Assembly (NCBI GenBank): GCA_001777655.1
Contig: MFER01000012.1
Location: forward strand, 1 to 49,789
DNA from: Candidatus Doudnabacteria bacterium RIFCSPHIGHO2_02_FULL_43_13b
GTDB lineage: Bacteria > Patescibacteriota > Doudnabacteria > UBA920 > O2-02-FULL-48-8
Direction of reading: 5' to 3'
Length of the DNA: 49,789 bases
Numbering within the stretch: the stretch's first letter is position 1; the number at the start of each line of letters is the position of its first letter. Of the stretch, positions 32,858 through 39,598 are shown piece after piece. A program made the translations under genes and the position numbers. The notes below the pieces were generated by a model. That model was given only the letters and a program-made list of their open reading frames with translations, did no database searches and was not told where the DNA came from.

Positions 32858-33988
32858 ATGAAAATCAGATCACAACAAGTGACTCCCAAAATTGAAACCT
32901 TCGCCCGCATAAAAGTGATTGGCGTCGGCGGCAGTGGTCACAACGCGATCCATCGGATGATGGAAACTGGTATCCGCGGGGTGGAGTTTGTGGCGATCAA
33001 CACCGATGCGCAGGCCCTGCACAATTCGGAAGCGGATCAAAAAATTCATATTGGCAAAACGATCACGAGAGGTTTGGGCGCGGGAATGAACCCAGACATT
33101 GGTCGCGCGGCAGCGGAAGAAGCGAAAGAAGAAATTTTAGATGTGATTCACAACGCTGACATGGTGTTTATTACTTGTGGTTTAGGCGGGGGTACTGGCA
33201 CCGGTGCCGCACCCATCGTTGCTGAACTGGCCAAAAAAACCGGCATTTTGACAGTTGCGGTCGTTACCAAACCGTTTGCTTTTGAAGGAGCGAAGCGCCG
33301 TGAGATCGCGGAGAAAGGTCTGGAGGTTTTAAAGCAGCACGTCGATACCATCATTGTCATCCCTAACGATCGAATTTTACAAATAATTGATAAAAAAACT
33401 TCACTTCTGGATGCTTTTCGGACTGTGGACGATGTCTTAAGACAAGGTGTTGCCGGAATTTCAGATTTAATTACCACCCCAGGCATGATCAACGTGGATT
33501 TTGCCGACGTGAAAGCTATCATGCAGAATGCCGGATCGGCGCTGATGGGTATTGGCCGGGGCAGCGGAGAAAACCGAGCCTTGGATGCCGCCCGCGCCGC
33601 AGTTGATTCGCCATTATTAGAAATTTCGATTGATGGCGCCAAAGGAGTGTTGTTTAATGTTACTGCGGGGAAAGATTTGGGGATGCGTGAAGTAGAAGAG
33701 GCGGCGAAGTTCATCACCAAGTCAGTTGATCCGGATGCCAAGATTATTTTTGGCGCGGTGATTGACGAAGAAATGGAAGAAGAAGTGCAAATCACGGTAA
33801 TCGCCACGGGCTTTGATGAAAATATGCGCCGGAGTGAGCCGATACGCAAGGAAGAACCCATAGTGCGCCCAATGGAAGCCAAAAAATCGATGTTTGCCCC
33901 CAAAGCGCTGGATGAAGAACCAGAAAGTCTGGATGGCGAAACTGACGAACTCGAAATCCCCGCGTTTATCAGAAAAAAAATAAAATGA
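32858..33988 (+). CDS. ftsZ: Cell division protein FtsZ
   Basis: The 376-residue tubulin-like GTPase forms the division ring. Visible are [17 protein letters not shown], the GTP signature [15 protein letters not shown], and T7 [12 protein letters not shown] short linker leads to the conserved tail [12 protein letters not shown] that binds FtsA. Gene order ftsA-ftsZ is as usual. The 3' region has a terminator (34027-34058). Confidence 0.98.
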   Translation: MKIRSQQVTPKIETFARIKVIGVGGSGHNAIHRMMETGIRGVEFVAINTDAQALHNSEADQKIHIGKTITRGLGAGMNPDIGRAAAEEAKEEILDVIHNADMVFITCGLGGGTGTGAAPIVAELAKKTGILTVAVVTKPFAFEGAKRREIAEKGLEVLKQHVDTIIVIPNDRILQIIDKKTSLLDAFRTVDDVLRQGVAGISDLITTPGMINVDFADVKAIMQNAGSALMGIGRGSGENRALDAARAAVDSPLLEISIDGAKGVLFNVTAGKDLGMREVEEAAKFITKSVDPDAKIIFGAVIDEEMEEEVQITVIATGFDENMRRSEPIRKEEPIVRPMEAKKSMFAPKALDEEPESLDGETDELEIPAFIRKKIK

Positions 33989-34000
33989 CGCGAAGCGTCA

Positions 34001-34020
34001 TCCTGAACTCGATTCAGGAT
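34001..34020. repeat. ATCCTGAA/TTCAGGAT palindrome
   Basis: ATCCTGAACTCGATTCAGGA then T is a short hairpin after GACGCGAAGCGTC, just downstream of ftsZ. A fragment TCATCCTGAAC also forms the end of dus. Confidence 0.5.
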
Positions 34021-34026
34021 CCATAC

Positions 34027-34058
34027 AAAAACTGCGCAAAATATGCGTGGTTTTTTAT
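34027..34058 (+). terminator. Terminator after ftsZ
   Basis: The stem AAAACTGCGCA/TGCGTGGTTTT with loop AAATA (two wobble pairs) is followed by T-rich sequence. Confidence 0.6.
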
Positions 34059-34157
34059 TTAGGTGTTAACTGAGCATTTATTTGCCCAAGTGATAGGGAT
34101 TTGCTATCCTATAATGTCATGGCCTACATTTGGGTTTATGACTTCTGGAGGGAACTT

Positions 34158-34844
34158 ATGGTTACTACAGAGCGAGTCATTCTCGCGGCTGATGAACTGA
34201 GCCTGGAACAGTGTACGAGGCTCGTGGGCGAAATCGGCGACCGTATCTACGCCGTCAAGGTTCACAACCTTTACGACAAAGAGGGTCCTGGAGTGGTGCA
34301 GCTATTGCGCAAGGCCGGTGCGTCTCGCGTTTGGGTGGACGCCAAGCTTCATGACATCCCGAATACCGTCAAGTTGCGCGCGCAGGCGATCGCGGATTCG
34401 GGTGCGGACATTGTGACGGTACATGCTTCGGGCGAAATCGAGATGATGATGGCCGCGCTTGAGAGCGGCATCACTGTTTACGCCATCACAGTTCTTACGT
34501 CTCTCGACGAAGAACAGGCACACCTGCTTCACGGTCAGCCGACGAAGGCTCAGGTTCTGTATCTGGCCCGCCTGGCCAAGCTCGCTGGTGTGCACGGCGT
34601 CGTCAGTTCGCCGAAGGAAGTCGGCATACTCGCGAAGCGTCCCGAACTCAAGGGTCTCGAGCTCGTGACGCCGGGCATTCGTTCCGCGGGCAAGGATGCC
34701 GGCGATCAGAAGCGGGTGGACACACCGACGGCCGCGATCAAAACTGGATCGACACGGCTCGTCGTCGGTCGCCAACTCACCGCCAGCGACGATCCGGTCA
34801 GGGCACTCGACGAACTCGAACAGGAGCTCGTTCAAGCGGGCTGA
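34158..34844 (+). CDS. pyrF: Orotidine 5'-phosphate decarboxylase
   Basis: PyrF converts OMP to UMP. ATG 34158 follows CTGGAGGGAAC and fits the family start (TERVILAADELSLEQC). The 228-residue protein has VKVHNLYDKEGPGVVQLL, the catalytic DAKLHDIPNTV (Lys and Asp), VTPGIR and RLVVGRQLTASDDP. Codons are GC-rich compared with ftsZ. It pairs with the next gene (14 bases apart), giving the last two steps of UMP synthesis. A TATAAT at 34110-34115 is a likely -10. Confidence 0.93.
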   Translation: MVTTERVILAADELSLEQCTRLVGEIGDRIYAVKVHNLYDKEGPGVVQLLRKAGASRVWVDAKLHDIPNTVKLRAQAIADSGADIVTVHASGEIEMMMAALESGITVYAITVLTSLDEEQAHLLHGQPTKAQVLYLARLAKLAGVHGVVSSPKEVGILAKRPELKGLELVTPGIRSAGKDAGDQKRVDTPTAAIKTGSTRLVVGRQLTASDDPVRALDELEQELVQAG

Positions 34845-34857
34845 AGGGAGGAAAATC

Positions 34858-35583
34858 GTGAAGCACGGACTTTGGGACCAGGAAGCAATTCGAGCGCTTC
34901 GTTCGCCAGTAGTCGATACCTTCCTGATCGATTCGGACGATTTCCGGGAGATCGGGCAGGCACTCGAGGCGTTCTGGCAACACTCAGGTGAGTCGGCGAG
35001 CGCTCCATATCATGCGATCATGGTCTCGGGTTTGCACACCAACGGCTTCGTCAATGTCTCGACCTACCTCGCGGAAACGAACCTCTGCGAGATTCTGGTC
35101 AGACAGATGATTCGGTGTCTCATCAACGAGCATGATCGGCCAGATGTCGTGGTCGGCCCTGGCAACGCCGCGATCACGATTTCTTTCGAGATTGCTCGCC
35201 AACTCGGTGCTCGGCATGGCTTCACGGAGAAAGCGGACGACGGGCGGCCGACGAAAATTGGTGGTCGGATGCGCATCCGGCCAGGTGAGCGGGTGATGAT
35301 CGTCAACGAACTGATGAGCACGATGGACGGCAGCACTCTGCAGTGCAAGGAAGGCGTGCTTCGGCATCAGCCGGGTGCGACGATCCTGCCGTACGCTCCG
35401 GTTCTCGTGAATCGGAGCGGGTACGACCAACTCATTGACGGGACCGAAGTCCGCTCGATGTTTCGGTTCCGGATGCAGACCTGGCGACCGGAAGACTGTC
35501 CCTACTGTAAGGTGGGATCGAAGGCGATCAAGCCCAAGATTACGGAGGAGAACTGGCTGCGGCTAACGGGGAAGCTGGCCTGA
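34858..35583 (+). CDS. pyrE: Orotate phosphoribosyltransferase-like protein
   Basis: The start GTG 34858 follows GGGAGGAAAATC. The 241-residue protein has a type I phosphoribosyltransferase fold: VVVGPGNAAITISFEIARQL, a flexible Lys-rich region, and RVMIVNELMSTMDGST at the PRPP loop. That loop normally has two acidic residues (DD or ED); here it is NE. A C-terminal CPYC pair is present. With pyrF next to it the best guess is PyrE, perhaps working on scavenged orotate, but the altered loop makes the substrate uncertain. GC-rich like pyrF. Confidence 0.7.
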   Translation: MKHGLWDQEAIRALRSPVVDTFLIDSDDFREIGQALEAFWQHSGESASAPYHAIMVSGLHTNGFVNVSTYLAETNLCEILVRQMIRCLINEHDRPDVVVGPGNAAITISFEIARQLGARHGFTEKADDGRPTKIGGRMRIRPGERVMIVNELMSTMDGSTLQCKEGVLRHQPGATILPYAPVLVNRSGYDQLIDGTEVRSMFRFRMQTWRPEDCPYCKVGSKAIKPKITEENWLRLTGKLA

Positions 35584-35589
35584 ACCAAC

Positions 35590-35626
35590 AGACGGTTTTG
35601 CGAATTTCGCATTCCGTCTTTTTTTA
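35590..35626 (+). terminator. Terminator after the pyrE-like gene
   Basis: AGACGG/CCGTCT with an inner GCGAA/TTCGC stem is followed by T7. Confidence 0.85.
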
Positions 35627-35672
35627 TTTATGCTATATTTAAAGCAAGCTTCACTGGTACTTAAGGAGGCAT

Positions 35673-35885
35673 ATGGCCAACTCAATCGGTCAGCGACTTC
35701 GCGCAACGAGGAAAAAGCAGCGCGTTCCGAAAAAAACACCAACTCGCCGCAAGGTGCAACACCCGACCAGACGAGACGCCGAACGCTTATTGCAAAAAGC
35801 GGCAGAAGAGACTCAAGAAATCATGAAGACCGAACTTGAGTCAGAAAGAATCCCAGCAGAGATTTGGGGTTTGCGCTTCCGCTAG
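35673..35885 (+). CDS. Small basic protein of unknown function
   Basis: A perfect AAGGAGG lies 6 bases before ATG 35673. The 70-residue product is very Arg/Lys-rich at the N-terminus (RLRATRKKQRVPKKTPTRRK) with a helical acidic middle (LLQKAAEETQEIMKTELE). It might bind nucleic acid. No homolog is recognised. It stands alone between two terminators. Confidence 0.6.
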   Translation: MANSIGQRLRATRKKQRVPKKTPTRRKVQHPTRRDAERLLQKAAEETQEIMKTELESERIPAEIWGLRFR

Positions 35886-35907
35886 GGCAAAAAGCTGTTG
35901 TGTTTTC

Positions 35908-35939
35908 CGGCGTGTGATTTATTCTCCGCCGTTTTTTTT
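35908..35939 (+). terminator. Rho-independent terminator
   Basis: CGGCG/CGCCG with a 14-base loop is followed by T8. Confidence 0.75.
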
Positions 35940-35978
35940 GACTAAAGTTATAGAGATTAAACAATTTACTCTCATTTT

Positions 35979-36007
35979 TTGACCGATCGGACAGATTATG
36001 ATAGAGT
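35979..36007 (+). promoter_or_regulatory. Promoter and operator 1 of the PaaX-like regulator
   Basis: TTGACC (-35, 35979-35984), 17-base spacer, TAGAGT (-10). The near-palindrome TTGACCGATCGGACA covers the -35 and spacer. It recurs upstream of the next gene at 36540. Confidence 0.65.
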
Positions 36008-36017
36008 AAATATTACT

Positions 36018-36524
36018 ATGGGAATGTCGACAAAACAATTAACAAAAAAAGTGTTGTCAAAAACCGGCCAAGCTTTATTGGAGGTGTTGGGTGCGTTTGG
36101 TGATGCCGCAAAGGCGGTTAATTCGGTTCCATACAAACGCATGAGGACTAAATCAGATACAAGTTATTATCGAGGCCTGCGAGAATTAAAGGATAATAAA
36201 CTAGTTCTAAAAAGAAAAAGGTATAAAAAAATTATTTATGTCTTAACCGAGAAGGGTAGCCGGCTTTTACGAAAGAAGCACCTACCCACGAAACGCCACG
36301 ACGGCTTTTCTACTATTATTATTTTTGACATCCCAGAAGAAAAATCTAGACAACGAACAATTTTTCGACGTTATTTATTAAGATATGGCTATACATCCCT
36401 TCAAAAAAGTGTGTTTATAAGCTCCTATGAAATTAGCCAAGAAATTAAAGATCTAGTCCAGGAGTTAAACATCGCTGGTTATGTCAACAGTTTTGATGGT
36501 AAAATGACTTTTCTAATGAAATAA
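36018..36524 (+). CDS. PaaX-like regulator (winged helix plus Cas2-like domain)
   Basis: ATG 36018 is taken as the start (ATG 36024 is possible), because the longer frame would cover the promoter. The 168-residue protein has an N-terminal winged helix (TKSDTSYYRGLRELKDNKLV, KKIIYVLTEKGSRLL) and a C-terminal Cas2-like ferredoxin fold (FSTIIIFDIPEEKSRQRTIFRRYLLRYGY, LQKSVFISSY), as in PaaX-type repressors. The promoter ends about 10 bases before the start, so the message has almost no leader. The same operator sequence stands before its own gene and the next. Confidence 0.8.
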   Translation: MGMSTKQLTKKVLSKTGQALLEVLGAFGDAAKAVNSVPYKRMRTKSDTSYYRGLRELKDNKLVLKRKRYKKIIYVLTEKGSRLLRKKHLPTKRHDGFSTIIIFDIPEEKSRQRTIFRRYLLRYGYTSLQKSVFISSYEISQEIKDLVQELNIAGYVNSFDGKMTFLMK

Positions 36525-36539
36525 ACTTACTATCACTTT

Positions 36540-36568
36540 TTGACCGATCGGACAAATTTTGGTAATAG
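36540..36568 (+). promoter_or_regulatory. Promoter and operator 2, upstream of the Zn-motif gene
   Basis: TTGACC (36540-36545), 17-base spacer, TAATAG (36563-36568). TTGACCGATCGGACAA repeats operator 1 with the same placement on the promoter, so the PaaX-like protein probably controls both. Confidence 0.65.
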
Positions 36569-36700
36569 TAATAGTTTTTTTATTCCGATGATCGATTATG
36601 TCGATATTGGAACCCCGACCGATGCAGCACGTCGGAGTTTGCTTGAGAGCTTAATCAGTAGTATTATGCCTACAAGTTTCCATTCCCACGGAGGAGAGCG

Positions 36701-37564
36701 ATGCTAATTCGGTATGAGTCGGTTCCATGCTGGTACGAGATTTCCTGGAGTGCAGACCCTCTAGGCCTAATCATTCGGCTGCATAAAGACTCAGCCGAAG
36801 AATTCTTTTCAAAGTTTGAGTCTTGGCCGGTTACTGGTCACCTTTGCAAGCGTTACGGATTCAAATCATTTCAAGCCAACCCAGAACAAGGGTTTGGTTT
36901 TGATGGTTTGGGTCTGGTCGCTTTGCAGTCCACAGCCGATTTCCTTTCGTTTCTGCTGGCCCTGCCACAGATTCAGGTTCTGACGAACAAACCTTGCCGG
37001 TATTGCCAAGGCAGGAAGAAGGATTCATTTGGCAATAATTGTCTTGGCTGCGACAAGACCGGCAAAGAGACACGATTTGACTGGCAGTCTGTTTTAGCGG
37101 CTGGCTTAAGTCTGAGCCTTTTTTTGACGAAAGCTAGTATTGTTCAGAAAAAGACCAGTTCCAGCTGGCAGCAGCTCATGACCTTGGAAACCGGGCACCT
37201 GAAAGACCGCGACATGCATAGTGCGCCACTCGGCGGTGAATGCAGTTCCTGTCTCGTCAGATGGATTTCAACCGCAGATGAATCGTGTGGTCCAAAGATC
37301 ATCAAAACGATGAAGCGAGCCTATGGACGGATGTTACTAGGCAGCGATGATGTTTTTAGAGCCGACATCAGACCAGAGGGGCGATTCAGCCTAAGCTGTC
37401 CGGGCGACTGTGCCTGTATTCATACGGACAGCGAAAATCGTTTTGAAGAGGGAATTGGTTACTCATTTTCCTCTCACAACGTGGACCATCTTGGTCAACA
37501 ACTCGCTTTGATTGCAGGACTGGCTAGTCTTTGTGATCAAGCGAGAGCAAGCGGGACTTTGTAA
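36701..37564 (+). CDS. Unknown protein with a CxxC zinc-type motif
   Basis: GGAGGAGAGCG precedes ATG 36701. The 287-residue protein has CRYCQGRKKDSFGNNCLGC, resembling a DnaJ-type zinc knuckle, and further Cys in CSSCLVRW and CPGDCAC. No known family is recognised, and there is no membrane segment. A leader of about 125 bases with a CCGAC/GTCGG hairpin lies between its promoter and start. It carries the operator of the PaaX-like regulator and is the only gene apart from the regulator to do so here. Confidence 0.6.
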   Translation: MLIRYESVPCWYEISWSADPLGLIIRLHKDSAEEFFSKFESWPVTGHLCKRYGFKSFQANPEQGFGFDGLGLVALQSTADFLSFLLALPQIQVLTNKPCRYCQGRKKDSFGNNCLGCDKTGKETRFDWQSVLAAGLSLSLFLTKASIVQKKTSSSWQQLMTLETGHLKDRDMHSAPLGGECSSCLVRWISTADESCGPKIIKTMKRAYGRMLLGSDDVFRADIRPEGRFSLSCPGDCACIHTDSENRFEEGIGYSFSSHNVDHLGQQLALIAGLASLCDQARASGTL

Positions 37565-37580
37565 AAGTTACCGCTTTTTT
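37549..37580 (+). terminator. Terminator overlapping the gene's stop codon
   Basis: AAGCGG/CCGCTT with a loop that includes the stop codon is followed by T4, just before the convergent ATP-grasp gene. Confidence 0.6.
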
Positions 37581-38739
37581 ATTTTTCTAACACGATATCC
37601 CACACATATTTTGCCGCGTTGATGGATTTGCCGTACAAAGGATCGTGGTGCAATTGAATGAATGGCGCGCCGTTACATTCGATGATGCCGCATTTTTGCT
37701 CTTTCCACGATTTAGTAATATCAGGAATAATGAAATCAAAGCCTAAAATGGAAATATTCAACGCTTTCGCCGCTTCCTCAAACATTTGTTTCGTGTCAGG
37801 ATGGGTTTGGTCAGTAATGTCATAACTGGTGCCGCCATAATTCACCCCGATTTTTTCCGATAGATCCACGGTTTTATTTTTCGGTAAGATTGTTTGCATG
37901 GTCAACCCTTGCCGCTGGATTAGAAAGGGATTAACTTGGATTGCTTTGACTTTGGCGGGGCGGTTCGCATCTTTGATTTTAATCAGCTCTTCGATTGTGT
38001 GTTTGCCATCCCCAGTTATCCGCGGCGGTGAACCGCCTAAAACGCCGATTAGTTTGCCATCGATCACGGTGCCTCGTTGCACGTCGCCGAAAAGGTGCTC
38101 TTCCACGATCACCCAATGGCATAGTTGTTTGGCAATTCTAAAAGCTTGTTTAAAATCGTCTGAGGTTTTCACAAGCGTCGTGGTGTGCCGGCCGCGACTG
38201 CCTGCTCTGGGTTTGATGATGACGGGTTTGTCTAAGGAATCAAAAGCTTGAAGAGCGGCTGATAGGGTTGTAAAGCTATCTCCACGGGGCGTGGGCAAAT
38301 TGTGTTCTTGTAACTTTTTTTTAAGCAGGTATTTATCATCAATCCAGCTAATTTTTTCAGTTTTTTCATTTGCCCGCCTGGGGAGGTTGAGAAAATAAAG
38401 ATTTTTATTGCGCACCCGAGCGCGATAAAGATCAATTGATTGCCCAAATGGTTTGATTTCAGAAATTTCAATCCCGCGCCTGATAGCTTCTTCCCAAAGC
38501 ACGCGAGCGCGCGGATAAGGGACCTGATGAATATCACGATTGATCTGAACTAATCCCAAAGGAATAGAGATTTTCAATAATCCGTAACCAACTCCTGTCA
38601 GGAGCCAATCGCTAATGCGCGCCAGCAAGCCTTCTGATAGCCAGTTTCTAAATGGACGGATCAGAATGTCAGTCGATTCGTAGAATTTATGGATAGGATG
38701 GGGAATAGGGTTGTTGCCACAGTAGAGACATTTGGACAT
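37579..38739 (-). CDS. ATP-grasp ligase, cyanophycin-synthetase-like
   Basis: The start at 38739 (MSKCLYCGNNPIPHP) is preferred because a TATAAT lies 7 bases upstream. The 386-residue protein has an N-terminal CxxC and then an ATP-grasp fold: KPVIIKPRAGSRGRHTT, WVIVEEHLFGDVQRGTVIDG, KLIGVLGGSPPRITGDGKHTIEELI and IIECNGAPFIQLHHDP with the Mg-binding residues. The substrate is unknown; related enzymes join amino acids or peptides. It converges on the Zn-motif gene. Confidence 0.8.
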   Translation of the reverse strand: MSKCLYCGNNPIPHPIHKFYESTDILIRPFRNWLSEGLLARISDWLLTGVGYGLLKISIPLGLVQINRDIHQVPYPRARVLWEEAIRRGIEISEIKPFGQSIDLYRARVRNKNLYFLNLPRRANEKTEKISWIDDKYLLKKKLQEHNLPTPRGDSFTTLSAALQAFDSLDKPVIIKPRAGSRGRHTTTLVKTSDDFKQAFRIAKQLCHWVIVEEHLFGDVQRGTVIDGKLIGVLGGSPPRITGDGKHTIEELIKIKDANRPAKVKAIQVNPFLIQRQGLTMQTILPKNKTVDLSEKIGVNYGGTSYDITDQTHPDTKQMFEEAAKALNISILGFDFIIPDITKSWKEQKCGIIECNGAPFIQLHHDPLYGKSINAAKYVWDIVLEK

Positions 38740-38746
38740 ATATTTT

Positions 38747-38774
38747 ATTATACCTTCAATTTGACAAAGCACAA
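38747..38774 (-). promoter_or_regulatory. Promoter of the ATP-grasp gene, short leader
   Basis: On the minus strand TTGTGC (38769-38774), a 16-base spacer and TATAAT (38747-38752) end 7 bases before the start codon, so the message is nearly or wholly leaderless. Confidence 0.55.
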
Positions 38775-38848
38775 TCCCAGCTTAGCTTTTTGTTGATAAG
38801 TTTTGCTAGATCTAGGAATCAATTCAAATCCTTAAGAAAAAAGCGGTT

Positions 38849-38878
38849 TTGACAGGTATCTGCATATAGGGATATATT
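38849..38878 (+). promoter_or_regulatory. nrdR-nrdJ promoter
   Basis: TTGACA (38849-38854), 18-base spacer, TATATT (38873-38878). The leader to nrdR is about 150 bases; no known riboswitch is recognised in it. Confidence 0.65.
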
Positions 38879-38890
38879 ACCTATGGTTAG

Positions 38891-38904
38891 CACAAGATCT
38901 TGTG
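38891..38904 (+). promoter_or_regulatory. NrdR-box-like operator
   Basis: CACAAGATCTTGTG is a perfect palindrome just after the predicted transcription start and resembles the NrdR box (ACACWATATATWGTGT). The nrdR gene follows, so autoregulation is likely. Another palindrome CTAGATCTAG lies upstream at about 38808-38818. Confidence 0.6.
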
Positions 38905-39036
38905 TTTTAGGCAATTTTTAGGCTTAGCCGAGACAAAAATTTAAACCAAAAAGGCCATAGCCCATCTTTTACAAGCAGTCGAGAGGTTTATTCATAACAA
39001 TTTCCTCTTATTTTTTTACGCTCAAAAAATTTCCCC

Positions 39037-39480
39037 ATGAAGTGCCCTAATTGTCAAAATGACGACACGAAGGTCCTAGACTCCCGGCCGATTTCTGACG
39101 GGATGGCCATTCGGCGGCGGCGGGAATGTAGCAAATGCGGGACGCGGTTTTCCACCCACGAGGAAATGGAAATTTTGGACCTGGCAGTGGTGAAGCGGGA
39201 TGGTTCGACGGAAGCTTACATGCGGGAAAAGATCGAGGCCGGAATTCGCAAGGCGTTTGAAAAACGCCCTCTCTCTCGGGACGACTTCCATGCTTTAATC
39301 ACCGGCATTGAGCAGGATATCCAAAAGATTGGGAAAAACCAGATCACGTCCAAGGAGATCGGCAACATCGTGATGAAAAGAATTAAAAGTAAAGATCAGG
39401 TCGCCTATATCCGCTTCGCGTCCGTTTATCGCCAATTCGCGGACGTCGAAGAGTTTGTCAAAGAAGCTAAGAAGTTATAA
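39037..39480 (+). CDS. nrdR: Transcriptional repressor NrdR
   Basis: NrdR senses dNTP/ATP levels and represses ribonucleotide reductase genes. The 147-residue protein has the zinc ribbon (CPNCQNDDTKVLDSRP, RECSKCGTRF) and an ATP-cone domain (VVKRDGSTEAYMREKIEAGIRKAF, then IASVYRQF-like RFASVYRQFADVEEF). It directly precedes nrdJ and has an NrdR-box-like site at its promoter. Confidence 0.97.
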   Translation: MKCPNCQNDDTKVLDSRPISDGMAIRRRRECSKCGTRFSTHEEMEILDLAVVKRDGSTEAYMREKIEAGIRKAFEKRPLSRDDFHALITGIEQDIQKIGKNQITSKEIGNIVMKRIKSKDQVAYIRFASVYRQFADVEEFVKEAKKL

Positions 39481-39570
39481 TTTTGAATTAAGAATTTTGA
39501 ATTTTGAGTGAAATTAGAATATTAAAATTTAGAAATTGATTCGAAATTTAAAATTAGAAATTCATAAATA
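39481..39570. repeat. AT-rich repeat region between nrdR and nrdJ
   Basis: TTTTGAATTAAGAATTTTGA then ATTTTGAG and further GAAATTTAAAATT runs resemble the AT-rich stretch at 29418-29526. No gene is seen. Confidence 0.35.
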
Positions 39571-39598
39571 ATCGAAAGAATTAACCAAAGGACCAAAC

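Noticed and set aside
34302-35430. Minus-strand frames opposite pyrF and the pyrE-like gene
   Set aside because: The plus-strand products have clear family motifs; the others are shadows of GC-rich codons.
36018-36524. Cas2-like domain as a sign of a CRISPR system
   Set aside because: The Cas2-like fold is fused to a winged helix, as in PaaX-type regulators. No Cas1, effector or repeat-spacer array occurs in the window.
38885-39036. Cobalamin riboswitch in the nrdR leader
   Set aside because: B12 control would make sense, but I could not find the conserved B12-box or expected arms in this leader.
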